Shown one piece after another: positions 6,573-12,507 of a DNA stretch of 12,507 bases. Below the pieces are notes generated by a model. The model searched no databases. It had not been told where the DNA came from and was given only the letters and a program-made list of their open reading frames with translations. The DNA comes from CAYPXN01 sp964414715 (GTDB lineage Bacteria > UBA10199 > JADFYH01), in assembly GCA_964414715.1 (NCBI GenBank), contig CAYPXN010000128.1, positions 1 to 12,507 on the forward strand. The letters are read 5' to 3'. The translations under genes and the position numbers were made by a program. Numbering within the stretch: position 1 is the stretch's first letter; each line of letters starts with the position of its first letter.

Positions 6573-7325
6573 ATGGCCAGACATTTTTTCATTTCTGAAG
6601 AAAATATCCAGGGCAAAAAAGCCTGCCTGGATCGCTATGAGTCTCATCATTTGATTTCCGTCATGCGAAAAAAATTGGGAGATTCTGTCGAGCTCCTGAC
6701 TGGCAAAGGAAAATTGTATAGCGGCAAAATAAGTCAGTTGGCACCCCATGTAGAAATCGACATCCTTTCCAGTCGAATTCAAGAAGAAGCCAATGCTCCC
6801 CTGCTCACCTTATGTCCTGCGCTCTTAAAAAACACCAAAATGGATTGGTTGATCGAAAAAAGCTGCGAACTAGGCATACACCGCATCTTACCTTTCGAGG
6901 CAGAACACTGCGTGGTAAAAGTTGAAAAGGATGATAATAAAAAAATCCTCCGCTGGGAAAAAATTGCACAGGAAAGCATTAAACAATCCGGACGGGGCTT
7001 GCTTCCGCAAATAGGACCCATTCTTTCCTTCAAAGATATTCTTTTAAAATTTAAAGACCGGGATTGTCTGAAGCTCATGTTTAGCGTCGAAAATATTCAT
7101 TCTCTTCCCCTGGCAGAACTTGCCACTTATATTCGACAAAAAAACGAAAACTCCGAATGGATATTTCTCATCGGACCCGAAGGCGGCTTCGCTCCCGAAG
7201 AAGAAAAACAGGCTCAAGAATTCGGCTTTCAACTTTGTTCCCTGGGAACGCATACTCTGCGTGCCGAAACCGCAGCTGTTTCCGCACTGTCTATTCTCAA
7301 TTTCCTGAAGGAGTCGATGAAATGA
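6573..7325 (+). CDS. rsmE: 16S rRNA m3U1498 methyltransferase
   Basis: RsmE methylates N3 of U1498 in 16S rRNA with S-adenosylmethionine. The 250-residue protein begins MARHFFI, as RsmE proteins usually do, with an N-terminal PUA-like RNA-binding region (HHLISVMRKKLGD), then KMDWLIEKSCELGIHRILPF at 89-108 and IKQSGRGLLPQI around 136-147. The C-terminal SPOUT knot is clear: FLIGPEGGFAPEE at 198-210 and LGTHTLRAETAA at 224-235. The start has no Shine-Dalgarno sequence but follows A-rich sequence. Its last four bases overlap the start of the phosphodiesterase gene (ATGA), indicating translational coupling. Confidence 0.96.
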   Translation: MARHFFISEENIQGKKACLDRYESHHLISVMRKKLGDSVELLTGKGKLYSGKISQLAPHVEIDILSSRIQEEANAPLLTLCPALLKNTKMDWLIEKSCELGIHRILPFEAEHCVVKVEKDDNKKILRWEKIAQESIKQSGRGLLPQIGPILSFKDILLKFKDRDCLKLMFSVENIHSLPLAELATYIRQKNENSEWIFLIGPEGGFAPEEEKQAQEFGFQLCSLGTHTLRAETAAVSALSILNFLKESMK

Positions 7326-8050
7326 AAAGGCCTCTCATCCTCGCTCATCGCGGAGCCCGGCGCGAAGCTCCCGAGAATACCCTTTCCGCTTTTCAAAAAG
7401 CACGAGAAATGGGCGCTGATGGAGTAGAGTTAGACATCCTCCTCACAAAAGACCGCCAGATTGTCGTCACCCACAATGAAAACATTTTGGAATTTACCGG
7501 TCTGAATCAAAACTTAAGTTCTTTAACATTGCACGAACTTCGAGCTCTTGATTTTGGCTCACATTTTTCTTCCACCTTCAAAGATGAAAAAATCCCTCTC
7601 CTGGCAGAAGTCTTCGAACTTCTCAGAGGAAAAATGATCATCAATGTGGAAATCAAGGGCACCCATATTTTCAATGATGGACGCGAGGAAATTCTCGCCA
7701 AGCTTATTCAAGACCTGAAAATGGAGGATCAAGTCTGGATTTCTTCCTTCAATATATTTGCCTTGCGCCGAATGTCGAAATTAGCCCCTCATTTAAAAAG
7801 AGGTTATCTGTTTTACGAAAAGCAGGATTTCTTTTCCCGAAAAGGCGGCTGGGACTTTTTTGTAAAACCTCAAAGCTGGAATGTTTCACGAGCTTTGATT
7901 CAAAACAACACCATTCAGGCAATTCATCAAAAAAATCGTGAGTGCTGGATTTGGACAGTAAATGAAGAAAAAGAAGTGAAAAATTTTTCTCAAGCTGGAG
8001 CGGATGTGATTATTACGGATGAGCCGAGAAAGTTTCTAAATCAAAAATAA
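7322..8050 (+). CDS. Glycerophosphodiester phosphodiesterase family protein
   Basis: This protein belongs to the GDPD family, which splits glycerophosphodiesters into glycerol-3-phosphate and an alcohol. From the ATG at 7322 it has 242 residues: AHRG with H9/R10, PENT with E18/N19, ELDI with E36/D38, the second catalytic His H51 in VVTHNE, NVEIKG with E110/K112, and a C-terminal IWTVNEEKE then GADVIITDEP. All metal and catalytic positions expected for the family are present. It lacks a signal peptide, so it is probably cytoplasmic. The frame is open further upstream to 7157, but that part lies within rsmE, and the ATGA overlap plus an AAGGAG about eight bases upstream fix the start. Its stop lies inside the tail of the convergent GMC gene. 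Confidence 0.95.
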   Translation: MKRPLILAHRGARREAPENTLSAFQKAREMGADGVELDILLTKDRQIVVTHNENILEFTGLNQNLSSLTLHELRALDFGSHFSSTFKDEKIPLLAEVFELLRGKMIINVEIKGTHIFNDGREEILAKLIQDLKMEDQVWISSFNIFALRRMSKLAPHLKRGYLFYEKQDFFSRKGGWDFFVKPQSWNVSRALIQNNTIQAIHQKNRECWIWTVNEEKEVKNFSQAGADVIITDEPRKFLNQK

Positions 8051-9972
8051 TTTTTCCTAATATGTTCGGCGGTGCGAGTTGCAAAAGCCATGATACTCAC
8101 CTGAGGATTTACACCCAAAGAAGAAGGGAAAATACTCCCATCCGCCACAAAAAGATTTTCCGTTCCATAAACCTTGCCATAGGAGTTCAAAACCGAGTTT
8201 TCAGCTTTACTCCCCATTCTACAAGTTCCAAGAGGATGAAAAGCCAAAACTTCCAAATCCTTCGCTGAAATAGACTCAATCTCACTTTCCTGGAAACCAG
8301 CCATGGATTTCAAACGGGATTTTTGCTGAATCGAAGGATAAACCTCTTTCGCCCCTGCTTCAAAAAACAAACGACAAAGAATATGGGATGCTTCCACAAA
8401 CTTGCGCGTATCTTTTTTATTCAAGGAATAAAAAACCCAAGGCTCGCCTTTTTTACGGGGAATCACCCTTCCTCTACTTTCATCTGTCACCATAAATCCA
8501 TAGCAGGCAAGTCGGGAAAAATTTTCCATAATCTTTTTGTGCTCTTCCCCATGCACCAAAAGAGCTGTTGCAGCCAGAGAAGGAGGCGTAAAAATCCCCT
8601 CGAACATGATCCCTCGATCTTTAAAATCTTCGGTATAATAACTTTGAGGCACGCCTTCCCAACCCCGAATTTCATCATCAAACAAAGCCAAAACCTTTCC
8701 CGCAGGATGAAGTGACAAGTTTTTTCCCAACTCGCCCGAACTTCCCCCCAAACCCGAATTGCTGAGCAAAGCCGGGCTGTGCAAAGCTCCCGCTGCAAGC
8801 ACCACCACTTTTGCCCTTACTTGCAGATTCTTACCCTTTTCCTGAGTATAAGGATCTGTCCATACCGCCTGAATGCTATGAATCTTGGAATTTGCATGCT
8901 CCAACTTTTCCACTTTCATATGAGCATACAATTTTGCACCCTGCTCCAATGCCATGGGAATGTAATTGAGTTGAACACTTTGCTTTGCATCCATCGGACA
9001 ACCAAAACAACACAATCCACTTCCTTCACAAGATTTCACATTACGGAGCAAGGGTTTTCCCTGAATTCCTTCCTTCTCAAAACCCAGACGGATTTTTTTC
9101 GCGGAATTTCCGAGAATATCCTCGGGTACAGGCTGAACATTGAGAATTTTCTCCACTTCTTCAAAATAAGGGTGCATTTCCTCTTCCTGAATTTCCAAGG
9201 CAAATTCAGACTGCCATTTCCTGAAAATTTTTGAAGGAATCCTGAAACAAGTCCCGGAATTAATGGTGGTCGTTCCTCCAATCGTTTTGCCAACCGGAAC
9301 AATCACCGGGGGAGTTCCCAAAGTAGGAGTTACTCCGGCTCCTCGATACATTTTTTTACTTCGATCGGAAGCATCGCCCACAAAATCTTTCAGATCAAAA
9401 CGTCCGCCTTCTTCCAAGATAATCACCTTCAAACCAGCCTTAGCCAAAGAAGCCGCTACAGAAGCTCCACCGGCACCCGAGCCTATCACACAAACATCCG
9501 CTTCTATTTTTTCATCATGATCCAAATTTAAAATGACCTGGGGAGAATAAAGACTGGAAGAAGGATTCTTCTTGGGCAACTTCGTTTCATAACCCATTTT
9601 CTTTCCCACTCTTTCATCTGAATAATAGGCGGTAAAAGCCATGAATTCGAGAAAGCGCACAATATTTTTGCAAAAAAACAATCGGGATTTTTGCCAAGAA
9701 AGCAAATATGCTTTTTGCTGGGCAGAATTCATTTTTGTAAAGGTTTTGAATGAAAAACGAAAAAACAAGGCTCGAAACTCAAAATAAAACAGCGCCGCTT
9801 TCAAAAAGAATCTGAAGTGGGGCAACAAATAAGAAAGCGCATCTTCCACCTTGTCTGCAACCCCCACTTCTTCACAGCTTATCGATAATGAGGAAGTAGA
9901 AGGAATCATCACCTGCGCCAAAGACCCCATGATTTTTTTTAAGAAGGGTCCCATCCTAAGTTTTTTGTCCAT
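8041..9972 (-). CDS. GMC-family FAD-dependent oxidoreductase with N-terminal helical domain
   Basis: This 643-residue flavoenzyme probably oxidises an alcohol or sterol-like substrate. Residues 1 to about 150 form an extra helical domain rich in Phe, Arg and Lys (ALFYFEFRALFF, then AYYSDERVGKKMGY), as in long-chain alcohol oxidase-like GMC proteins. The FAD domain begins with VIGSGAGGASVA (GSGAGG at 164-169) and LEEGG, then GKTIGGTTTINSG. A cysteine cluster (C315, C321, C322, C325 in SCEGSGLCCFGCPMDAKQS) follows. The C-terminal GMC domain has AFHPLGTCRMG with H579 and ADGSIFPSSLGVNP with N622, the likely catalytic His-Asn pair. The frame opens at 10035, but its first residues come from a palindrome, so the ATG at 9972 (AGGGG 11 bp upstream) is preferred. 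Substrate is unknown. Confidence 0.92.
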   Translation of the reverse strand: MDKKLRMGPFLKKIMGSLAQVMIPSTSSLSISCEEVGVADKVEDALSYLLPHFRFFLKAALFYFEFRALFFRFSFKTFTKMNSAQQKAYLLSWQKSRLFFCKNIVRFLEFMAFTAYYSDERVGKKMGYETKLPKKNPSSSLYSPQVILNLDHDEKIEADVCVIGSGAGGASVAASLAKAGLKVIILEEGGRFDLKDFVGDASDRSKKMYRGAGVTPTLGTPPVIVPVGKTIGGTTTINSGTCFRIPSKIFRKWQSEFALEIQEEEMHPYFEEVEKILNVQPVPEDILGNSAKKIRLGFEKEGIQGKPLLRNVKSCEGSGLCCFGCPMDAKQSVQLNYIPMALEQGAKLYAHMKVEKLEHANSKIHSIQAVWTDPYTQEKGKNLQVRAKVVVLAAGALHSPALLSNSGLGGSSGELGKNLSLHPAGKVLALFDDEIRGWEGVPQSYYTEDFKDRGIMFEGIFTPPSLAATALLVHGEEHKKIMENFSRLACYGFMVTDESRGRVIPRKKGEPWVFYSLNKKDTRKFVEASHILCRLFFEAGAKEVYPSIQQKSRLKSMAGFQESEIESISAKDLEVLAFHPLGTCRMGSKAENSVLNSYGKVYGTENLFVADGSIFPSSLGVNPQVSIMAFATRTAEHIRKNYF

Positions 9973-9990
9973 TTGAATATCATCCCCTGT

Positions 9991-10008
9991 CCATTTTCCA
10001 GAAAATGG
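9991..10008. repeat. Perfect short palindrome in the GMC gene leader
   Basis: CCATTTTC (9991-9998) and GAAAATGG (10001-10008) are perfect inverted arms around CA. It lies 19 bp upstream of the preferred GMC start and 3 bp from the larger palindrome at 10012-10040. It could be an operator for a dimeric regulator or an RNA hairpin. Confidence 0.55.
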
Positions 10009-10011
10009 AAA

Positions 10012-10040
10012 AAAAAGTGTCCGGATTCCGGACACTTTTT
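10012..10040 (-). terminator. Terminator-like perfect inverted repeat in the GMC gene leader
   Basis: Fourteen-base perfect arms (10012-10025 and 10027-10040) surround one central base; the GC core is GTGTCCGGATTCCGGACAC with A-runs on the left and T-runs on the right. On the minus strand the stem is followed by eight T residues (10009-10016), the form of an intrinsic terminator. On the plus strand five T residues follow. It sits between two divergent genes, where no terminator is needed, so it may be an attenuator in the GMC mRNA leader, an insulator, an operator, or a copy of a dispersed repeat. Confidence 0.55.
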
Positions 10041-10157
10041 ATGAATCTTTGGCCCCCTCGCCTTATAACACTTTAATAATAGCCTTAATTTTCAAGGGCT
10101 TCAAGCTTTCCCTCATTTTTCATCTTTTTTGGCATTTCTTCTGCATTTTCCATCTGC

Positions 10158-10319
10158 ATGGAAAACTCAAAAGAACAAAATGAAAAAGAAAAACTCCAGG
10201 AAGCTCTCCGCAAAGTTCAAATCGATCTTCAAAAAGCACTCAATGAAGGACGCTACTGGGGCATGCAACAAAACATCCAGAAACTCCAAAGATCCCATCA
10301 TTTAGGACAGCGAATCTAA
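10158..10319 (+). CDS. Small helical protein (53 residues), unknown function
   Basis: A short open frame gives MENSKEQNEKEKLQEALRKV at the start, then a DLQKALNEGRYWGMQQNIQK stretch and SHHLGQRI. It is strongly charged and predicted helical, with leucines spaced for a short coiled coil (L13, L17, L24, L28, L43). It ends 12 bp before the next gene, on the same strand, which supports it being real and part of the same mRNA. Against it, the ATG has no clear Shine-Dalgarno sequence. No family is recognised; its size, charge and position before two larger unknown proteins would fit a partner or chaperone-like protein, but that is conjecture. Confidence 0.6.
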   Translation: MENSKEQNEKEKLQEALRKVQIDLQKALNEGRYWGMQQNIQKLQRSHHLGQRI

Positions 10320-10331
10320 AAAGGAACTTTT

Positions 10332-11426
10332 ATGAATATGCTCACATCCATTTTACCCAAAACTTCTCATCCGGTATATTTTTCAAGTCCCAGTATTAGC
10401 ACAAGTATTATTAGTCCGAGAAAGTCTTCTCTTCATCTTTATGAAAAATTTCAAAGCTTAGTTCATGCCGGAAATTCATCAAGCTTCCTCCACATCCCTG
10501 GTTCCTATTTCGGATGGATCCCTTTTCAACATGTGCAAATGAATTTTGGAATTTTACGTTTGCTCGGACTTCAATGGAAACAAAGTTCATGGATTTCAAC
10601 TTTTGCTCTTCAAAACTCTTTATATTACCCCTTTTTTCAACAGCTTTTTCAGAACCTCATTAAAGGATCGCAAATTTCAGCCACTTATAACTCGACTCAA
10701 AGTAGACAAAACATTCCCAGCTTTGAACAAAACCTATCTTCGGAAATACAAAAGCAGATTTCAAATCCCGATCCAGAAGTGAGCCAGAGGCTCAATCAAA
10801 TCAATGGGGATCGAAGCCGAAAAGGACTTCCTCCCATCAATCTCCAAAGCACCAGTCAGGAAATTGAAAACATCATGAATAACCCCGCCTTGAGTGACAA
10901 AGAAAAGAAAAAACAAATTGGGGCCCTCCGCAAAAAGCTGGGTTTGAGCAAAAAAGATATGAAAACGCTCTTCACTCAACGTCTCAAAAAAATATACGAA
11001 AGTGCTGCTGCCCAAATCCGCCTCCGACTTCAAAACAGCACAGATCCCGTCGAAAAACAAAGACTCACCCAACTTCTTCAGCAATACGAATCCAAAGCTT
11101 CCCTTTATAATAGTATGTTCAAAAGTTTTTGGAGCAAACTCGGGGGAGCTTTCAAAAAAATTGGAAGTGCTCTCATGAAAATTGCCGGGGGCATTTTCAA
11201 AGTCTTCAAATTCATTTCACCTTTTTTGAAATTCATTCCAGGAATTGGGCAAATCTGGGGGGCTGCACAAAGTATTTTTGGAAAAATCGGACACTTCTTC
11301 ACATCTGTATTTTCAAATCTTGCCAATCCCCTCAAAAATGTCCTGAAAACTTCCTACGAAACCTACCTTCAACCTTGGCTCAACGAATCCAAACTTTATC
11401 TTCAAAAACTCATTCAACCGAATTGA
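10332..11426 (+). CDS. Unknown 364-residue protein with long amphipathic Gly/Lys/Phe-rich region
   Basis: I do not recognise a family. The N-terminal 60 residues are rich in Ser and Pro and look flexible; residues 60-115 are aromatic-rich; 115-175 are polar (Asn, Gln, Ser); 175-260 form charged helices (DKEKKKQIGALRKKLGLSKK, then RLRLQNSTDPVEKQRLTQLL). Residues 261-335 are a run of amphipathic helices with Gly, Lys, Phe, Ile and Trp (WSKLGGAFKKIGSALMKI, then GGIFKVFKFISPFLKFIPGI and IWGAAQSIFGKIGHFF), the sort of composition seen in membrane-active peptides and some phage tail proteins. No signal peptide or standard transmembrane segment is evident. AAGGAA lies five bases before the ATG; a second ATG is two codons later. 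It is followed 9 bp later by the next unknown gene. Confidence 0.8.
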   Translation: MNMLTSILPKTSHPVYFSSPSISTSIISPRKSSLHLYEKFQSLVHAGNSSSFLHIPGSYFGWIPFQHVQMNFGILRLLGLQWKQSSWISTFALQNSLYYPFFQQLFQNLIKGSQISATYNSTQSRQNIPSFEQNLSSEIQKQISNPDPEVSQRLNQINGDRSRKGLPPINLQSTSQEIENIMNNPALSDKEKKKQIGALRKKLGLSKKDMKTLFTQRLKKIYESAAAQIRLRLQNSTDPVEKQRLTQLLQQYESKASLYNSMFKSFWSKLGGAFKKIGSALMKIAGGIFKVFKFISPFLKFIPGIGQIWGAAQSIFGKIGHFFTSVFSNLANPLKNVLKTSYETYLQPWLNESKLYLQKLIQPN

Positions 11427-11435
11427 GGAGGAATT

Positions 11436-12050
11436 ATGATTTTAGCAAACTTACTTCAGTCTATTTATGAAAAGCATTCTCCCACACCAAAAACTCCACT
11501 TCCTATCGTTTTAAAAACTTTTGTCTCTCCCTTGATAGCTCAAACTGCAGTTACGCAACTCGCTCAATTGGAAAAACGCGTAGATTCTGCAATAACAGAC
11601 TTAAGCCATCTTGTTTTAGATGAAATGCAACGCCTGAAAAACCAGCAACAATCCATCGACTCCAATCAAAAAACAGATGAACTCACTCAAATGATGCTCA
11701 TGGCACTTCAATCCGGAAACATCGACTTGGCCATGCTCATTTTCGCCTCTCTTGAAACAACTCAATCTCACGAAATCACCAAAGTACTCAGTCAGAAGCT
11801 CCTGGATGCACAAAATCAAAGACGAAACCTCACCACTCAATTAGCGAATGCCCAGGGAGATAAAAATGCCAACAACGGGCAAATGACCCAAATTCAGGGT
11901 AATATGCAGGAAGTGAATGACACGATCCAGATGCTCACCACCTTCTTAAAAGACGTTCAGGATCAAAAAAATCGAACCGTAGAATTCGCCAATAACTTCT
12001 TGAACTCGGAACATCAAACAACCATGAGCATCGTCAGAGGAATGAGATAA
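11436..12050 (+). CDS. Unknown 204-residue Gln-rich helical protein
   Basis: No named family is recognised. Residues 1-30 include a hydrophobic, Pro-containing start; 31-75 form a helix with QLAQLEKRVDSAITDLSHLV; 82-106 are Met/Leu-rich (LTQMMLMALQSGNIDLAMLIF); 110-140 and 148-180 are polar helices with coiled-coil-like spacing (KLLDAQNQRRNLTTQLANAQ, QIQGNMQEVNDTIQMLTTFL), and the tail is FANNFLNSEHQTTMSIVRGM. There is no signal peptide. The all-helical, cysteine-free, Gln/Asn/Met-rich make-up loosely resembles secreted filament or translocator proteins of type III secretion such as EspA and SseB, but I see no diagnostic motif. A very strong Shine-Dalgarno sequence (GGAGG at 11427-11431) overlaps the previous gene's stop. 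A terminator follows. Confidence 0.82.
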   Translation: MILANLLQSIYEKHSPTPKTPLPIVLKTFVSPLIAQTAVTQLAQLEKRVDSAITDLSHLVLDEMQRLKNQQQSIDSNQKTDELTQMMLMALQSGNIDLAMLIFASLETTQSHEITKVLSQKLLDAQNQRRNLTTQLANAQGDKNANNGQMTQIQGNMQEVNDTIQMLTTFLKDVQDQKNRTVEFANNFLNSEHQTTMSIVRGMR

Positions 12051-12085
12051 CAAGTTTTTCTATGAGCGTTATGAGAAAAGCTAAA

Positions 12086-12123
12086 AAAAACCCCGGAGCT
12101 CTCGAAATCACCCCAGGGTTTTT
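12086..12123 (+). terminator. Rho-independent terminator after the three-gene cassette
   Basis: AAAAACCCCGG (12086-12096) pairs with CCAGGGTTTTT (12113-12123) with one internal mismatch and a 16-base loop, ending in five T residues. It lies 35 bp after the stop of the 204-residue protein and before the rpoZ promoter, so it separates the cassette from rpoZ. The A-run on the left would also give a T-run on the opposite strand. Confidence 0.8.
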
Positions 12124-12159
12124 ACGCTTCAAGGAGAGAAAACCTTAAAATCTGTAAGT

Positions 12160-12189
12160 TTGACAATCGCTATCTTCTTCTGTTAGAGT
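12160..12189 (+). promoter_or_regulatory. Likely rpoZ promoter
   Basis: A perfect -35 hexamer TTGACA (12160-12165) is followed after 18 bp by TAGAGT (12184-12189, 4 of 6) with an upstream TG (12181-12182), an extended -10 arrangement. A second -10-like TATAAT is at 12200-12205 but has no good -35 at the right distance. The promoter sits between the terminator at 12086-12123 and the rpoZ start at 12225. Confidence 0.6.
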
Positions 12190-12224
12190 CATTTATCATT
12201 ATAATCCTTCAAGGAGTATTTGTC

Positions 12225-12437
12225 ATGGCCCGTGTTACAGTCGAAGATTGCCTCGAATTTGTCGATAATCGTTTTGGGTTGGTCCATTTGGCCGCTCGAA
12301 GAGTCCGCCAACTCTCCAAAGGCTCAGGACGCTTGGTCGAAAACGACAACAAAGACGTTGTTTGTGCTTTGCGCGAAATCGCCGCTGGGAAAGTAAGAGT
12401 CGATCTTAACTCTCTTCCCAAAACCCTCGACGATTAG
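12225..12437 (+). CDS. rpoZ: DNA-directed RNA polymerase omega subunit
   Basis: Omega helps assemble RNA polymerase by holding the beta-prime subunit and contributes to ppGpp binding in proteobacteria. The 70-residue protein has the family pattern MARVTVEDCLE, then NRF and LVHLAARRVRQLSKG, and a middle DNKDVVCALREIAAGKV matching the usual NKPTVVALREIAAG segment. The length is near the short end for omega. AAGGAG (12211-12216) is eight bases before the ATG, a good Shine-Dalgarno sequence. It stands alone after a terminator, with a candidate promoter at 12160-12189. The N-terminal wording is closest to deltaproteobacterial-type omega as far as I can judge by eye. Confidence 0.95.
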   Translation: MARVTVEDCLEFVDNRFGLVHLAARRVRQLSKGSGRLVENDNKDVVCALREIAAGKVRVDLNSLPKTLDD

Positions 12438-12454
12438 TGTCCAGGTCCATTAGA

Positions 12455-12507
12455 ATGATTCGTCAGCCATGTATCGAGAAATTGGCTGTTTATTCTCCAC
12501 TGACCCC
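12455..12507 (+). CDS. Possible start of a further gene, cut by window edge
   Basis: From an ATG 17 bp after the rpoZ stop, the frame stays open to the window end, giving MIRQPCIEKLAVYSPLT. There is no clear Shine-Dalgarno sequence. The KLAVYSPLTP spacing vaguely resembles the start of histidinol-phosphate aminotransferases (a Leu, Tyr, Pro pattern), but 17 residues are too few to assign a function. Confidence 0.3.
   Translation, partial: MIRQPCIEKLAVYSPLT

Noticed and set aside
7157..7321. Upstream extension of the phosphodiesterase frame
   Set aside because: This stretch overlaps the rsmE knot domain in another frame; the ATGA overlap and AAGGAG place the start at 7322.
9973..10035. N-terminal extension of the GMC protein to an ATG at 10035
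   Set aside because: The first residues would be encoded by the perfect palindrome, while the ATG at 9972 has an AGGGG upstream.

Overview
The window looks like a bacterial chromosome with fairly low GC content and short intergenic gaps. The best lineage clue is rpoZ, whose N-terminus (MARVTVEDCLE, NRF, LVHLAARR) resembles deltaproteobacterial-grade omega subunits. Trp proteins, RsmE, a YIP1-domain protein and a myxobacterial-like GMC oxidoreductase agree with a Gram-negative, deltaproteobacteria-like or related uncultivated lineage. This placement is an inference from motif memory, not from a tree.

Left part (1-6403, all minus strand). A tryptophan operon reads trpE-trpG-trpD-trpC-trpF, with trpF cut by the left edge. 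Several junctions are tightly coupled (TAATG between trpE and trpG, one base between trpD and trpC), but two gaps (trpG-trpD and trpC-trpF) are filled with GC-rich hairpin repeats. Upstream on the same strand are a YIP1-family membrane protein, a ROK-family sugar kinase and a small secreted six-cysteine protein, spaced as one transcription unit. No Trp-codon leader peptide was seen before trpE.

Middle (6573-10035). rsmE and a glycerophosphodiester phosphodiesterase form a plus-strand pair with an ATGA overlap. The phosphodiesterase runs tail-to-tail, with a 10-bp overlap, into a large minus-strand GMC-family FAD oxidoreductase. The leader of that gene holds two perfect palindromes, one shaped like an intrinsic terminator.

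Right part (10158-12507, plus strand). A cassette of three unrecognised genes (a 53-residue helical peptide, a 364-residue protein with a long amphipathic Gly/Lys/Phe-rich region, and a 204-residue Gln-rich helical protein) ends at a clear rho-independent terminator. rpoZ follows with its own promoter, and an open frame then leaves the window.

The most notable observations are a 61-bp composite palindromic element lying in frame inside trpC, adding an insert just before the GINNRN strand while all catalytic residues remain; the unrecognised three-gene cassette, whose layout loosely resembles secreted translocator/filament proteins; and the terminator-like palindrome in the GMC gene leader. 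No rRNA, tRNA, CRISPR array, transposase or integrase was found.
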